In this document: positions 1 through 6,022 of the stretch, in pieces | Layout: each line of letters starts with the position of its first letter | Position numbering within the stretch: the stretch's first letter is position 1 | NCBI GenBank assembly: GCA_017612755.1 | Contig: JAGAFH010000216.1 | Coordinates: forward strand, 1-9,553 | Direction: 5' to 3' | Length of the DNA stretch: 9,553 bases | From: Clostridiales bacterium | GTDB lineage: Bacteria; Bacillota; Clostridia; Saccharofermentanales; Saccharofermentanaceae | Translations under genes and position numbers: made by a program | Notes under the pieces: generated by a model | Database searches by the model: none | What the model was told of the DNA's origin: nothing | What the model saw: the letters and a program-made list of their open reading frames with translations, nothing else

Positions 1-615
1 ATGGGTATCCCTGTATCCTGTGAGGTTGATATCTACGGATGTCTCTCCGAGTTCCTCGGCTATTGCGTATCTGAGGATATCGTTACACTTCTCGACATCA
101 ACAACTCTGTACCTGCTGATATGTATGAAGAGTCCATCAAGGGTAAGTTCAACTACAAGCATACAGATACATTCATGGGCTTCCACTGTGGTAACACATG
201 CTCCAAGAAGCTTTCCGCCTGCTCCATGAAGTATCAGCTCATCATGGCAAGAGCTCTTCCTGAGGACGTTACACAGGGTACACTCGAGGGTGATATCGTT
301 CCCGGCGACATCACATTCTTCAGACTCCAGTCTACAGCTGACGCACAGCTCCGTGCTTATGTTGCAGAGGGCGAGGTCCTTCCTGTAGCTACCAAGTCCT
401 TCGGCGGCATCGGCGTATTCGCTATCCCTGAGATGGGCAGATTCTACCGTCACGTACTTATCCAGAACAACTTCCCTCATCACGGCGCAGTTGCTTTCGG
501 TCACTACGGTAAGGCTCTCTATGAGGTATTCAAGTATCTCGGACTTACAGGCACTGACTTAGGTTATAATAGACCTGCCGGCGTTCTGTATCCTTCAGAG
601 AATCCTTTCTCATAA
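1..615 (+). CDS. L-fucose/L-arabinose-type sugar isomerase, C-terminal part (5' truncated)
   Basis: This is the C-terminal 204 residues of a ketol isomerase of the L-fucose/L-arabinose isomerase superfamily (COG2407-like), which interconverts an aldose and a ketose with a bound divalent metal in the cytoplasm. Family members are near 480-500 residues, so the ATG at base 1 is almost certainly an internal Met at the window edge. Visible signatures are the VSCEVDIYG segment (Glu8), LLDINNS (Asp32) and the FPHHG segment (His160/His161). The 24-residue gap between Glu8 and Asp32 equals that between the metal ligands Glu337 and Asp361 of E. coli FucI, and His160 or His161 would be the third ligand. 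The conserved TLEGDI, RLQSTADA and FAIPEMGRFYRH stretches also fit. Only 31 bases separate it from the transketolase gene, suggesting one operon. The true sugar (arabinose, fucose, xylose or another) cannot be read from this part; the transketolase neighbours favour a pentose. Confidence 0.88.
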   Translation: MGIPVSCEVDIYGCLSEFLGYCVSEDIVTLLDINNSVPADMYEESIKGKFNYKHTDTFMGFHCGNTCSKKLSACSMKYQLIMARALPEDVTQGTLEGDIVPGDITFFRLQSTADAQLRAYVAEGEVLPVATKSFGGIGVFAIPEMGRFYRHVLIQNNFPHHGAVAFGHYGKALYEVFKYLGLTGTDLGYNRPAGVLYPSENPFS

Positions 616-646
616 GAACGGCGAGTAAAGAACATAAGAGGTTAAG

Positions 647-1492
647 ATGACTAACAAAGAACTAGAATTAATGGCGTGCGACGTGCGCGAGGGCATCATC
701 GAAGGTGTCTTCAATGCCAAGTCCGGTCACCCGGGCGGATCATTGTCGGCAGCTGACATGTACACCTATCTGTTCTTCGAAGAGATGAACATCGATCCTG
801 CGGAGCCCAGGTTCCCCGGAAGAGACAGATTCGTACTCTCCAAAGGACATACAGCTCCCGGATATTATTCCGCACTTGCACACAGAGGTTTCTTCCCTGT
901 GGAAGACCTTAAGACACTCCGTAAACTCGGATCTTACCTTCAGGGCCATCCCTGCATGAACGAGACGCCCGGTGTCGACATGAGTTCGGGATCTCTGGGC
1001 CAGGGCCTTTCCGCTGCCTGCGGCATGGCTCTCGGAGCCAGGTTCACCAGCGCAGACTTCAGGGTTTACTGTCTCTGCGGTGACGGTGAGATCGAGGAAG
1101 GACAGATCTGGGAGGCAGCGATGTTCGCAGGAGCAAGGAAACTCTCCAATCTCTGCGTCATCGTAGACAACAACGACCTTCAGATCGACGGAAGGGTATC
1201 AGATGTATGTAACCCTTATCCCATCGACAAGAAGTTCGAAGCCTTCAACTTTAACGTTATCAATATCGACGGCCATAACTTTGATGAGATCCGTGCTGCT
1301 TTTGAGAATGCAAGAGCCTGCACAGACCGTCCTACGGCCATCATCATGAAGACCCTTAAGGGCAAGGGCGTATCCTACATGGAAGACCAGGCCGGCTGGC
1401 ACGGCAAGGCTCCCAATGAAGAGGAGTACAAACAGGCTATCGAAGAGATCAGGGCTCATAAGGCTGCTCTTCAGAACGGAGGCGCTTCATGA
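647..1492 (+). CDS. Transketolase, N-terminal (thiamine diphosphate-binding) subunit
   Basis: This 281-residue cytoplasmic protein is the N-terminal half of a split transketolase, which moves two-carbon units between sugar phosphates in the non-oxidative pentose phosphate pathway. It carries the SGHPGGSLSAAD segment (His28), the KGH segment (His68), QGHP (His101), and SGSLGQGLS. The thiamine diphosphate/metal motif starts at GDGE (145-148) and ends at DNND (174-177, Asn175/Asn176), with the usual spacing of about 30 residues. Length is normal for the stand-alone N-subunit common in Clostridia and Archaea, in contrast to the roughly 660-residue fused enzyme. The start at 647 is supported by AAGAGG (636-641) five bases upstream. 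It needs the next gene's product to form an active enzyme; the two overlap by four bases. The upstream isomerase suggests a sugar-induced pentose operon rather than the housekeeping copy, though that is inference. Confidence 0.96.
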   Translation: MTNKELELMACDVREGIIEGVFNAKSGHPGGSLSAADMYTYLFFEEMNIDPAEPRFPGRDRFVLSKGHTAPGYYSALAHRGFFPVEDLKTLRKLGSYLQGHPCMNETPGVDMSSGSLGQGLSAACGMALGARFTSADFRVYCLCGDGEIEEGQIWEAAMFAGARKLSNLCVIVDNNDLQIDGRVSDVCNPYPIDKKFEAFNFNVINIDGHNFDEIRAAFENARACTDRPTAIIMKTLKGKGVSYMEDQAGWHGKAPNEEEYKQAIEEIRAHKAALQNGGAS

Positions 1493-2436
1493 ACATCGAC
1501 TTTGATAAGAAAATAGCAACGAGAGACAGTTACGGTAATGCTCTTGCCGAGCTCGGTTCCGAGTTCCCTGAGTTCGTCGTCCTCGATGCAGACCTGGCGG
1601 GAGCTACGAAGACTTCTGTATTCAAGAAGAAATTCCCCGACCGCCACATCGACTGCGGTATCGCAGAAGCTAACATGACCGGTATCGCCGCAGGTCTCGC
1701 GACTGTAGGCAAGCCCGTGTTCATCTCTTCTTTCGCGATGTTCGCAGCAGGAAGAAACTACGAGCAGGTAAGAAACTCCATCGGTTATCCTCACCTTAAC
1801 GTTAAGATCGGCGCTACCCATGCCGGCGTTACAGTCGGTGAAGACGGTGCAACACACCAGTGCCTTGAGGATATCGCCCTGATGAGAGTTATACCCGGAA
1901 TGACGGTTATCGTACCGTCAGATGACATTGAAGCCCGTGCCGCTGTCAGGGCGGCGCTGCTTAAGGATGGACCTGTTTACCTCAGGTTTGGACGCGCTGC
2001 CGTCCCGGTCATCAATACAACTCCTTCTTATGATTTTACGATCGGGAAGGCAGTGCAAATCCTTGAGGGCTCAGACATCTCCATCTTCTGTAACGGCGTA
2101 TGCGTTGCAGAGTCCATTCTCGCGGCTGAGGAGTTGGCCAAGGAAGGAATAAGCTGTGATGTCATCAATGTCCACACCGTTAAGCCTCTGGATACGGAAG
2201 CTATCCTTAATTCCGCAAAGAAGACGGGAAAGGTCTTCACTGTTGAAGAGCATTCCATCATCGGCGGACTGGGAAGCGCAGTATGCGAGACTTTGTGTGA
2301 GAACGGTTTTGGCGGAAAGGTCACAAGACTCGGAGTAAATGACGAGTTCGGCCAGTCCGGTAAGGCAGCAGAGCTTCTCCACTTCTACGGACTTGATGCT
2401 GAAGGTATCGTAAAGAGCATCAAAGCAAATATCTGA
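1489..2436 (+). CDS. Transketolase, C-terminal subunit
   Basis: This 315-residue partner of the preceding subunit contains the pyrimidine-binding domain (about residues 8-170) followed by the transketolase C-terminal domain (about 185-310). The catalytic Glu that activates thiamine diphosphate is Glu60, in DCGIAEANM. The active-site His111 lies in THAGVTVGEDGATHQ (110-124), the usual transketolase signature. Its ATG overlaps the TGA of the N-subunit as ATGA (1489-1492), and GGAGG (1478-1482) sits six bases upstream inside the previous gene, so the two are probably translationally coupled, suiting a 1:1 complex. A 1-deoxyxylulose-5-phosphate synthase would be one longer chain with a different N-terminal half, so it is unlikely. 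The gene is followed after 40 bases by a strong hairpin terminator that closes the operon. Confidence 0.96.
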   Translation: MNIDFDKKIATRDSYGNALAELGSEFPEFVVLDADLAGATKTSVFKKKFPDRHIDCGIAEANMTGIAAGLATVGKPVFISSFAMFAAGRNYEQVRNSIGYPHLNVKIGATHAGVTVGEDGATHQCLEDIALMRVIPGMTVIVPSDDIEARAAVRAALLKDGPVYLRFGRAAVPVINTTPSYDFTIGKAVQILEGSDISIFCNGVCVAESILAAEELAKEGISCDVINVHTVKPLDTEAILNSAKKTGKVFTVEEHSIIGGLGSAVCETLCENGFGGKVTRLGVNDEFGQSGKAAELLHFYGLDAEGIVKSIKANI

Positions 2437-2476
2437 CCCTCAATATTGCCGGCCAGGCATGAATAGGTGATAGAAG

Positions 2477-2506
2477 AAAAACGGATCCTTACCGGATCCG
2501 TTTTTT
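2477..2506. terminator. Bidirectional rho-independent terminator between convergent genes
   Basis: A 12-bp perfect stem (2477-2488 AAAAACGGATCC pairs with 2494-2505) encloses the 5-base loop TTACC. On the + strand it ends in six Ts (2501-2506); on the - strand the A-run at the left side gives a T-run. It can therefore stop both the transketolase operon and the leftward DUF624 gene ending at 2526. Confidence 0.9.
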
Positions 2507-2525
2507 ATTTGCATATGTTTGGGGA

Positions 2526-3227
2526 TCATTCCTCTTCTTCGTCTTCTTCGTCGTCAAGGGAGATGCTCAAAGGCTTGTCTTCTATTGCTTCTTCCTTGGG
2601 CTTGACTCCCAGCTGGTCCAAAGCGTGGTCGATAAAGACGTAGCAGATAAGGGCAGTCAGAGCAATGCCGAAGAAGCTCAAAAGGCTGAATAAGACGACT
2701 GCTGAATACTGGCCGTAGTAGAGGATCCCGATTATAAGGGCGTGGATAAATAAGACAAATATAGTGGTGGGCAGGCTTCCCAGTCCCACTCTTACCGCAT
2801 TGGTGACAGTGTTCTTGAGAGTGTTCTCGTAGTTGGCCATCAGGGGGAAGGCCCATACTATGAGGAAAAGGGAAACGAACAGAACTATTATTATGGGGTA
2901 CTGAAGGATCAGATACTCAGAAGGTAATATATTATTTAATATATACAGTTCATATATAAGGAACATATCTATGAGCAGGATCGGCACCCATAAAAGGGTG
3001 GCATTCTTGAAATTAGATCCGAAGGCCCTGAAATAATCCTTTAAAAGGAAGACTTCTTCCCCGTTCCTGATCTCGGCGACCACTTTATAAAGACCGCATA
3101 GAGAGGCTCCGATGGTAATGAGGGGAATGGAAGTGATTATGAAGAGAAGATTGACCAGCATGAGGTTACAAAGGTTGGTCAGAAACCTCATAGCAGGATT
3201 TGTAGAACTGAAAAAGCTCGATTCCAT
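2526..3227 (-). CDS. YesL/DUF624-family integral membrane protein
   Basis: This 233-residue membrane protein belongs to the DUF624 (YesL) family, whose molecular function is not established but whose genes recur beside CUT1 sugar transporters and AraC-type regulators in Bacillota. An open frame extends back to 3263, but the start at 3227 is preferred because its Met follows an AGGAGGAG ribosome binding site by about eight bases; the upstream MFCFLT extension contains that site. Five hydrophobic segments are visible at about residues 19-47, 77-95, 108-131, 151-171 and 174-198. The family-typical N-terminal part includes ITSIPLITIGASLCGLY (31-47) and a KDYFRAFGSNFKNAT stretch (63-77). The C-terminal tail is strikingly acidic, ending in a run of Asp and Glu (225-233), and is probably cytoplasmic. 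It is divergent from the sugar-binding-protein gene and may share its control region. A role as accessory or regulator of the neighbouring transporter is conjecture. Confidence 0.88.
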   Translation of the reverse strand: MESSFFSSTNPAMRFLTNLCNLMLVNLLFIITSIPLITIGASLCGLYKVVAEIRNGEEVFLLKDYFRAFGSNFKNATLLWVPILLIDMFLIYELYILNNILPSEYLILQYPIIIVLFVSLFLIVWAFPLMANYENTLKNTVTNAVRVGLGSLPTTIFVLFIHALIIGILYYGQYSAVVLFSLLSFFGIALTALICYVFIDHALDQLGVKPKEEAIEDKPLSISLDDEEDEEEE

Positions 3228-3262
3228 GGGTATTTCTCCTCCTGACGTTAAAAAGCAAAACA

Positions 3263-3268
3263 ATTATA
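3263..3268 (-). promoter_or_regulatory. Candidate -10 box of the DUF624 gene promoter
   Basis: Read on the - strand, this is a perfect TATAAT. It would start transcription near 3256, leaving a leader of about 30 bases that contains the AGGAGGAG ribosome binding site. No good -35 box lies 16-18 bases upstream (GATATT or CGATAT is the best available), so the promoter may be weak or need an activator. Confidence 0.55.
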
Positions 3269-3316
3269 CAGTGAATTGCACTAAAATATCGAAAATTTTT
3301 GTGGAATTTACAAAAG

Positions 3317-3331
3317 TTAGCAATATTTGTA
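3317..3331 (+). repeat. Regulatory repeat copy 1, TTAGCAATATTTGTA
   Basis: First of two identical 15-bp direct repeats in the intergenic region between the DUF624 and sugar-binding-protein genes. It starts exactly 21 bp before the second copy, two helical turns, so both sites present the same DNA face. The 13-bp core TTAGCAATATTTG recurs at 7953, before the GH3 gene. Probably a regulator half-site; the AraC-family protein at 6968-7885 is the leading candidate ligand. Confidence 0.75.
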
Positions 3332-3337
3332 TGAAAT

Positions 3338-3352
3338 TTAGCAATATTTGTA
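3338..3352 (+). repeat. Regulatory repeat copy 2, TTAGCAATATTTGTA
   Basis: Second identical 15-bp copy, lying 23 bp upstream of a candidate -10 box (TATTAT, 3376-3381), so it would abut or overlap the -35 position of the binding-protein promoter. This resembles the placement of an activator site of the AraC type. With two more bases it forms an imperfect 17-bp dyad, TTAGCAA-TAT-TTGTAAA, which leaves room for a palindrome-binding regulator instead. Confidence 0.75.
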
Positions 3353-3375
3353 AAGAAATAAATGTGGCAATTGTG

Positions 3376-3381
3376 TATTAT
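3376..3381 (+). promoter_or_regulatory. Candidate -10 box for the sugar-binding-protein transcript
   Basis: TATTAT lies about 100 bases before the ATG at 3478. The matching -35 position (near 3353-3358, AAGAAA) is a very poor match to TTGACA, as expected for an activator-dependent promoter. The start would be near 3388, giving a leader of about 90 bases. Inference from sequence only. Confidence 0.45.
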
Positions 3382-3477
3382 GTGATTGTGAAAACTAATT
3401 TCCGGCCAGATTTTAGTCAGTTTGTACAAAACTACAATCAAAAAACCAACAATTCAAACAAACCAGGAGGAAAAACT

Positions 3478-4863
3478 ATGAAGAAATTAGTTGCAGGTAT
3501 GCTCTGTTTCTGTATGCTGGCAGGTGTTATGACAGCATGTACAAAGACAGATGGCGAATCAGGCGGCAAGACAACAATTAACCTTTGGACATTCACAGAC
3601 GAAGTTCCGAAGATGGTTGAGAAGTTCATGGAACTTCATCCCGATTTTGCTGAGCAGTATGAAGTAGTTCCTACTATCATCGCTACAACAAACGGTGAGT
3701 ATCAGCCCGCTCTCGATTCTGCTCTTGCAGCAGGCGGCGAAGATGCACCTGACTTCTATTGCGCTGAGTCCGCATTCGTCCTTAAGTACACACAGGGTGA
3801 CGCTTGCGAGTTCGCAGCTCCTTATTCCGATCTTGGAATCGACATCGACAAGGAGATCTCTGACGCTCAGATCGCTCAGTACTCTGTTGATATCGGAACA
3901 AGACCTTCTGACGGCGCAGTCGTAGGACTTGGCTATCAGGCTACAGGTGGAGCTTTCATCTACAGAAGATCACTTGCACAGCAGGCTTTCGGAACAGACG
4001 ATCCTGATGCAGTTGGCGAGATCATCGGTGCTGGTACACAGAGCTGGGATAAGTTCTGGGAAGCAGCAGCTACTCTTTCTGACAACGGTATCGCAATCGT
4101 TTCCGGTGACGGTGATGTATGGCACGCAATCGAGAACAGCTCCGATAAGGGCTGGATCGTAGACGGCAACCTTAACATCGATCCTAAGAGAGAAGCTTTC
4201 CTTGACATCTCTGCAGACCTTACAGCTAACGGCTGGTCCAATGTAACTCAGGACTGGACAGACGCTTGGTATGCTGACATGGCTGGCGTAGGCGAGAAGC
4301 CCGTATTCGGTTTCTTCGGACCTGCTTGGCTTATCAACTACGTTATGGTTGGTAACTCCGGTTCTTGTGATGAGGACGGCAACGTTGTAAGCTCCTTCGC
4401 AGAAGGACAGGGAACATATGGTGACTGGGCAGTTTGTCCTCCTCCCGTAGGTTTCTTCTGGGGCGGCACATGGCTCATCGCTAACAAGGATTCCCAGAAC
4501 AAGGAAGCTGTTGGACAGATCATCGAGTGGATCACACTTGACTGCACAGAGAACGGACTTCAGTACATGTGGGCTAACGGCACACTTAACGGCGAAGGCG
4601 GCACAAAGGATACAGTTGCTTCCGGTACAGTTATGGCTATGTCTGACGGTACTCTTGACTTCCTCGGCGGCCAGAACATGTTCGACGTATTCGTTCCTGC
4701 TAACGACTATGCTAACGGTTCTAACCTTACACAGTACGACGAGACAATCAACAGCTACTGGCGTGACCAGGTCAGACAGTATGCAGCTGGTGAGAAGGAC
4801 AGAGATTCTGCAATCGCTGACTTCAGAACAACTGTAGGTGACAACCTCGACGTTACAGTCTGA
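3478..4863 (+). CDS. CUT1-type sugar ABC transporter substrate-binding lipoprotein
   Basis: This 461-residue extracellular solute-binding protein captures a sugar, most likely an oligosaccharide, and delivers it to the permeases encoded downstream. The ATG at 3478 follows AGGAGG (3465-3470) by seven bases; the open frame continues upstream to 3112, but that part is AT-rich intergenic DNA. Residues 1-21 form a lipoprotein signal peptide: MKK, a hydrophobic core, then VMTAC with Cys21 as the lipidation site. The Met at -3 makes the lipobox slightly unusual. A TDGESGG linker follows, then the mature domain starting TINLWTFTDEVPKMVEKF, typical of family 1 extracellular solute-binding proteins. 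Trp-rich and Gly-rich stretches (for example FGFFGPAWLI and VGFFWGGTWLI) are plausible sugar-stacking surfaces. GCT/GAC/AAC/CTT-rich codon use suggests high expression. The substrate is unknown; the GH3 enzyme nearby suggests a beta-linked xylo- or gluco-oligosaccharide. Confidence 0.93.
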   Translation: MKKLVAGMLCFCMLAGVMTACTKTDGESGGKTTINLWTFTDEVPKMVEKFMELHPDFAEQYEVVPTIIATTNGEYQPALDSALAAGGEDAPDFYCAESAFVLKYTQGDACEFAAPYSDLGIDIDKEISDAQIAQYSVDIGTRPSDGAVVGLGYQATGGAFIYRRSLAQQAFGTDDPDAVGEIIGAGTQSWDKFWEAAATLSDNGIAIVSGDGDVWHAIENSSDKGWIVDGNLNIDPKREAFLDISADLTANGWSNVTQDWTDAWYADMAGVGEKPVFGFFGPAWLINYVMVGNSGSCDEDGNVVSSFAEGQGTYGDWAVCPPPVGFFWGGTWLIANKDSQNKEAVGQIIEWITLDCTENGLQYMWANGTLNGEGGTKDTVASGTVMAMSDGTLDFLGGQNMFDVFVPANDYANGSNLTQYDETINSYWRDQVRQYAAGEKDRDSAIADFRTTVGDNLDVTV

Positions 4864-4884
4864 TAATCAGATATTTAAAAACCC

Positions 4885-4923
4885 ATCAGTGATCGTGAGC
4901 ATTGTTGCTCCTAATTAACTGAT
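4885..4923 (+). other. Two-part hairpin just downstream of the binding-protein gene
   Basis: ATCAGT (4885-4890) pairs with ACTGAT (4918-4923), and inside it GAGCA (4897-4901) pairs with TGCTC (4906-4910) around a TTGT loop. There is no T-run, so it is not a terminator by itself. It may help stabilise the 3' end of the binding-protein mRNA, but the stems are short and separated by an internal loop. Confidence 0.35.
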
Positions 4924-4934
4924 TGCAATAGGAG

Positions 4935-4979
4935 GCGGCTCCGGATAATTGAACAAGCTTTTTTCCGGAGCCGCTTTTT
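4935..4979 (+). terminator. Terminator-like hairpin between binding-protein and permease genes
   Basis: An 11-bp perfect GC-rich stem (4935-4945 GCGGCTCCGGA with 4964-4974) closes an 18-base AT-rich loop and is followed by five Ts (4975-4979). It has the form of a rho-independent terminator but lies inside the transporter cluster. No convincing new promoter is seen between it and the permease ATG at 5047. Partial read-through would give much more binding protein than permease, an arrangement common in sugar ABC operons. Confidence 0.8.
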
Positions 4980-5046
4980 CTATGCAAAAAACCCGCGAAA
5001 TTCCATCCAATTCTTAAGCAATCTCTTATAGCTCAGAGGCGATATT

Positions 5047-6021
5047 ATGAATAAAAAGAAAAGTGTAAGCTACACAAAGTACGGCTACATCTTCGCTATT
5101 CCTTTCGTAGTTGCTTTCCTTATTTTCCAGCTCTATCCGATCCTCTATACGACATTTATCGGATTTACAAACCTTAAGGGTCTTAACTCTAAGGACATGA
5201 GCCTGGTTCAGGGAAATCCTTTCCAGAACTTTGTAGATGTAGTACACGTTGAGTCTTTCAGAACGGCTCTTAAGAATACAGCCAAGATCTGGATCTTAAA
5301 CTTCATTCCCCAGATCGGACTGGCTCTCCTTCTTACAGCATGGTTTACAGATGTAAGAAGTAAGATCAAGGGCATGGGCTTCTTCAAGGTAGTCTTCTAT
5401 ATGCCCAATATCATCACAGCAGCTACCGTTGCTATCCTCTTCAATGCATTATTCCAGTCCCCTACAGGACCTGTTAATGACATTCTGTGCTCACTGCACA
5501 TCCAGGATGCTCCGGTACAGTATCTCGTAAGTAAGACTACAGCACAGAACGTTGTTATCTTTATCCAGTTCTGGATGTGGTTCGGTTATACAATGGTCAC
5601 TCTTATCTCCGGCGTTATCGGTATCGATCCCGCTATCTTCGAGGCAGCCGAGATCGACGGAGCCAACAGGGTTCAGACCTTCTTATTTATTACGCTTCCC
5701 TGTATCAGGACGATCATGCTCTTCACACTTGTTACAAGTTTGATCGGTGGTCTCAATATGTTCGATATTCCCAAGTGTTTCCTGGACGGCGGTCCCGACA
5801 GCGCAACACTTACCACCAGCGTATTCATTTACAATCAGGCCTTCTCCGGATCATATATCTATAACAAGGCCGCTGCAGCAAGTATGATCATGTTCGCAAT
5901 CATCGTATTCTTCTCATCCATGCTCTTCTATATCCTCAGGGATAAGGACGAGGCAGCCATGAAGAAACTGAAGAAGAGAGAACTGCGTGAAGCAAAATTG
6001 GCAGCAAGGGGGATGATGTAA
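5047..6021 (+). CDS. CUT1 sugar ABC transporter permease (MalF/UgpA type)
   Basis: This 324-residue inner-membrane permease is one half of the translocation channel. The start at 5047 follows AGAGG (5035-5039) by seven bases. Hydrophobic segments lie at about residues 12-36, 82-100, 112-135, 166-190, 219-240 and 275-297, giving the usual six. The binding-protein-dependent transport signature, the EAA loop that contacts the ATPase, is EAAEIDGANRVQTFLFITLP (199-218). A strongly basic, Lys/Arg-rich C-terminal tail (299-322) follows the last membrane segment. The next permease starts one base after its stop codon, so the two are co-translated partners. No ATPase gene is present nearby, as usual for CUT1 systems of Bacillota that share an MsmK/MalK-like ATPase encoded elsewhere. 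Confidence 0.95.
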   Translation: MNKKKSVSYTKYGYIFAIPFVVAFLIFQLYPILYTTFIGFTNLKGLNSKDMSLVQGNPFQNFVDVVHVESFRTALKNTAKIWILNFIPQIGLALLLTAWFTDVRSKIKGMGFFKVVFYMPNIITAATVAILFNALFQSPTGPVNDILCSLHIQDAPVQYLVSKTTAQNVVIFIQFWMWFGYTMVTLISGVIGIDPAIFEAAEIDGANRVQTFLFITLPCIRTIMLFTLVTSLIGGLNMFDIPKCFLDGGPDSATLTTSVFIYNQAFSGSYIYNKAAAASMIMFAIIVFFSSMLFYILRDKDEAAMKKLKKRELREAKLAARGMM

Positions 6022-6022
6022 T

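Noticed and set aside
1471..1857. 128-codon - strand open frame across the transketolase junction
   Set aside because: Antisense shadow of two well-supported transketolase genes, with no family resemblance.
3228..3263. Upstream start of the DUF624 gene at 3263
   Set aside because: The ATG would lie inside the candidate -10 box, and the 12-residue extension contains the AGGAGGAG ribosome binding site of the better start at 3227.
3112..3477. N-terminal extension of the binding-protein frame up to an ATG at 3112
   Set aside because: It would overlap the DUF624 gene and AT-rich promoter DNA with the operator repeats. The Met at 3478 has AGGAGG seven bases upstream and starts a lipoprotein signal peptide.
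3228..3477. Catabolite-repression (cre) site in the binding-protein promoter region
   Set aside because: I looked for a TGNNANCGNTNNCA-like sequence here and in the 7886-7980 gap and saw no convincing match.
5014..5030. Possible further operator copy (TTAAGCAATCTCTTATA) before the first permease
   Set aside because: Only the AGCAAT part matches; the right-hand TTTGTA is missing. It could be chance.
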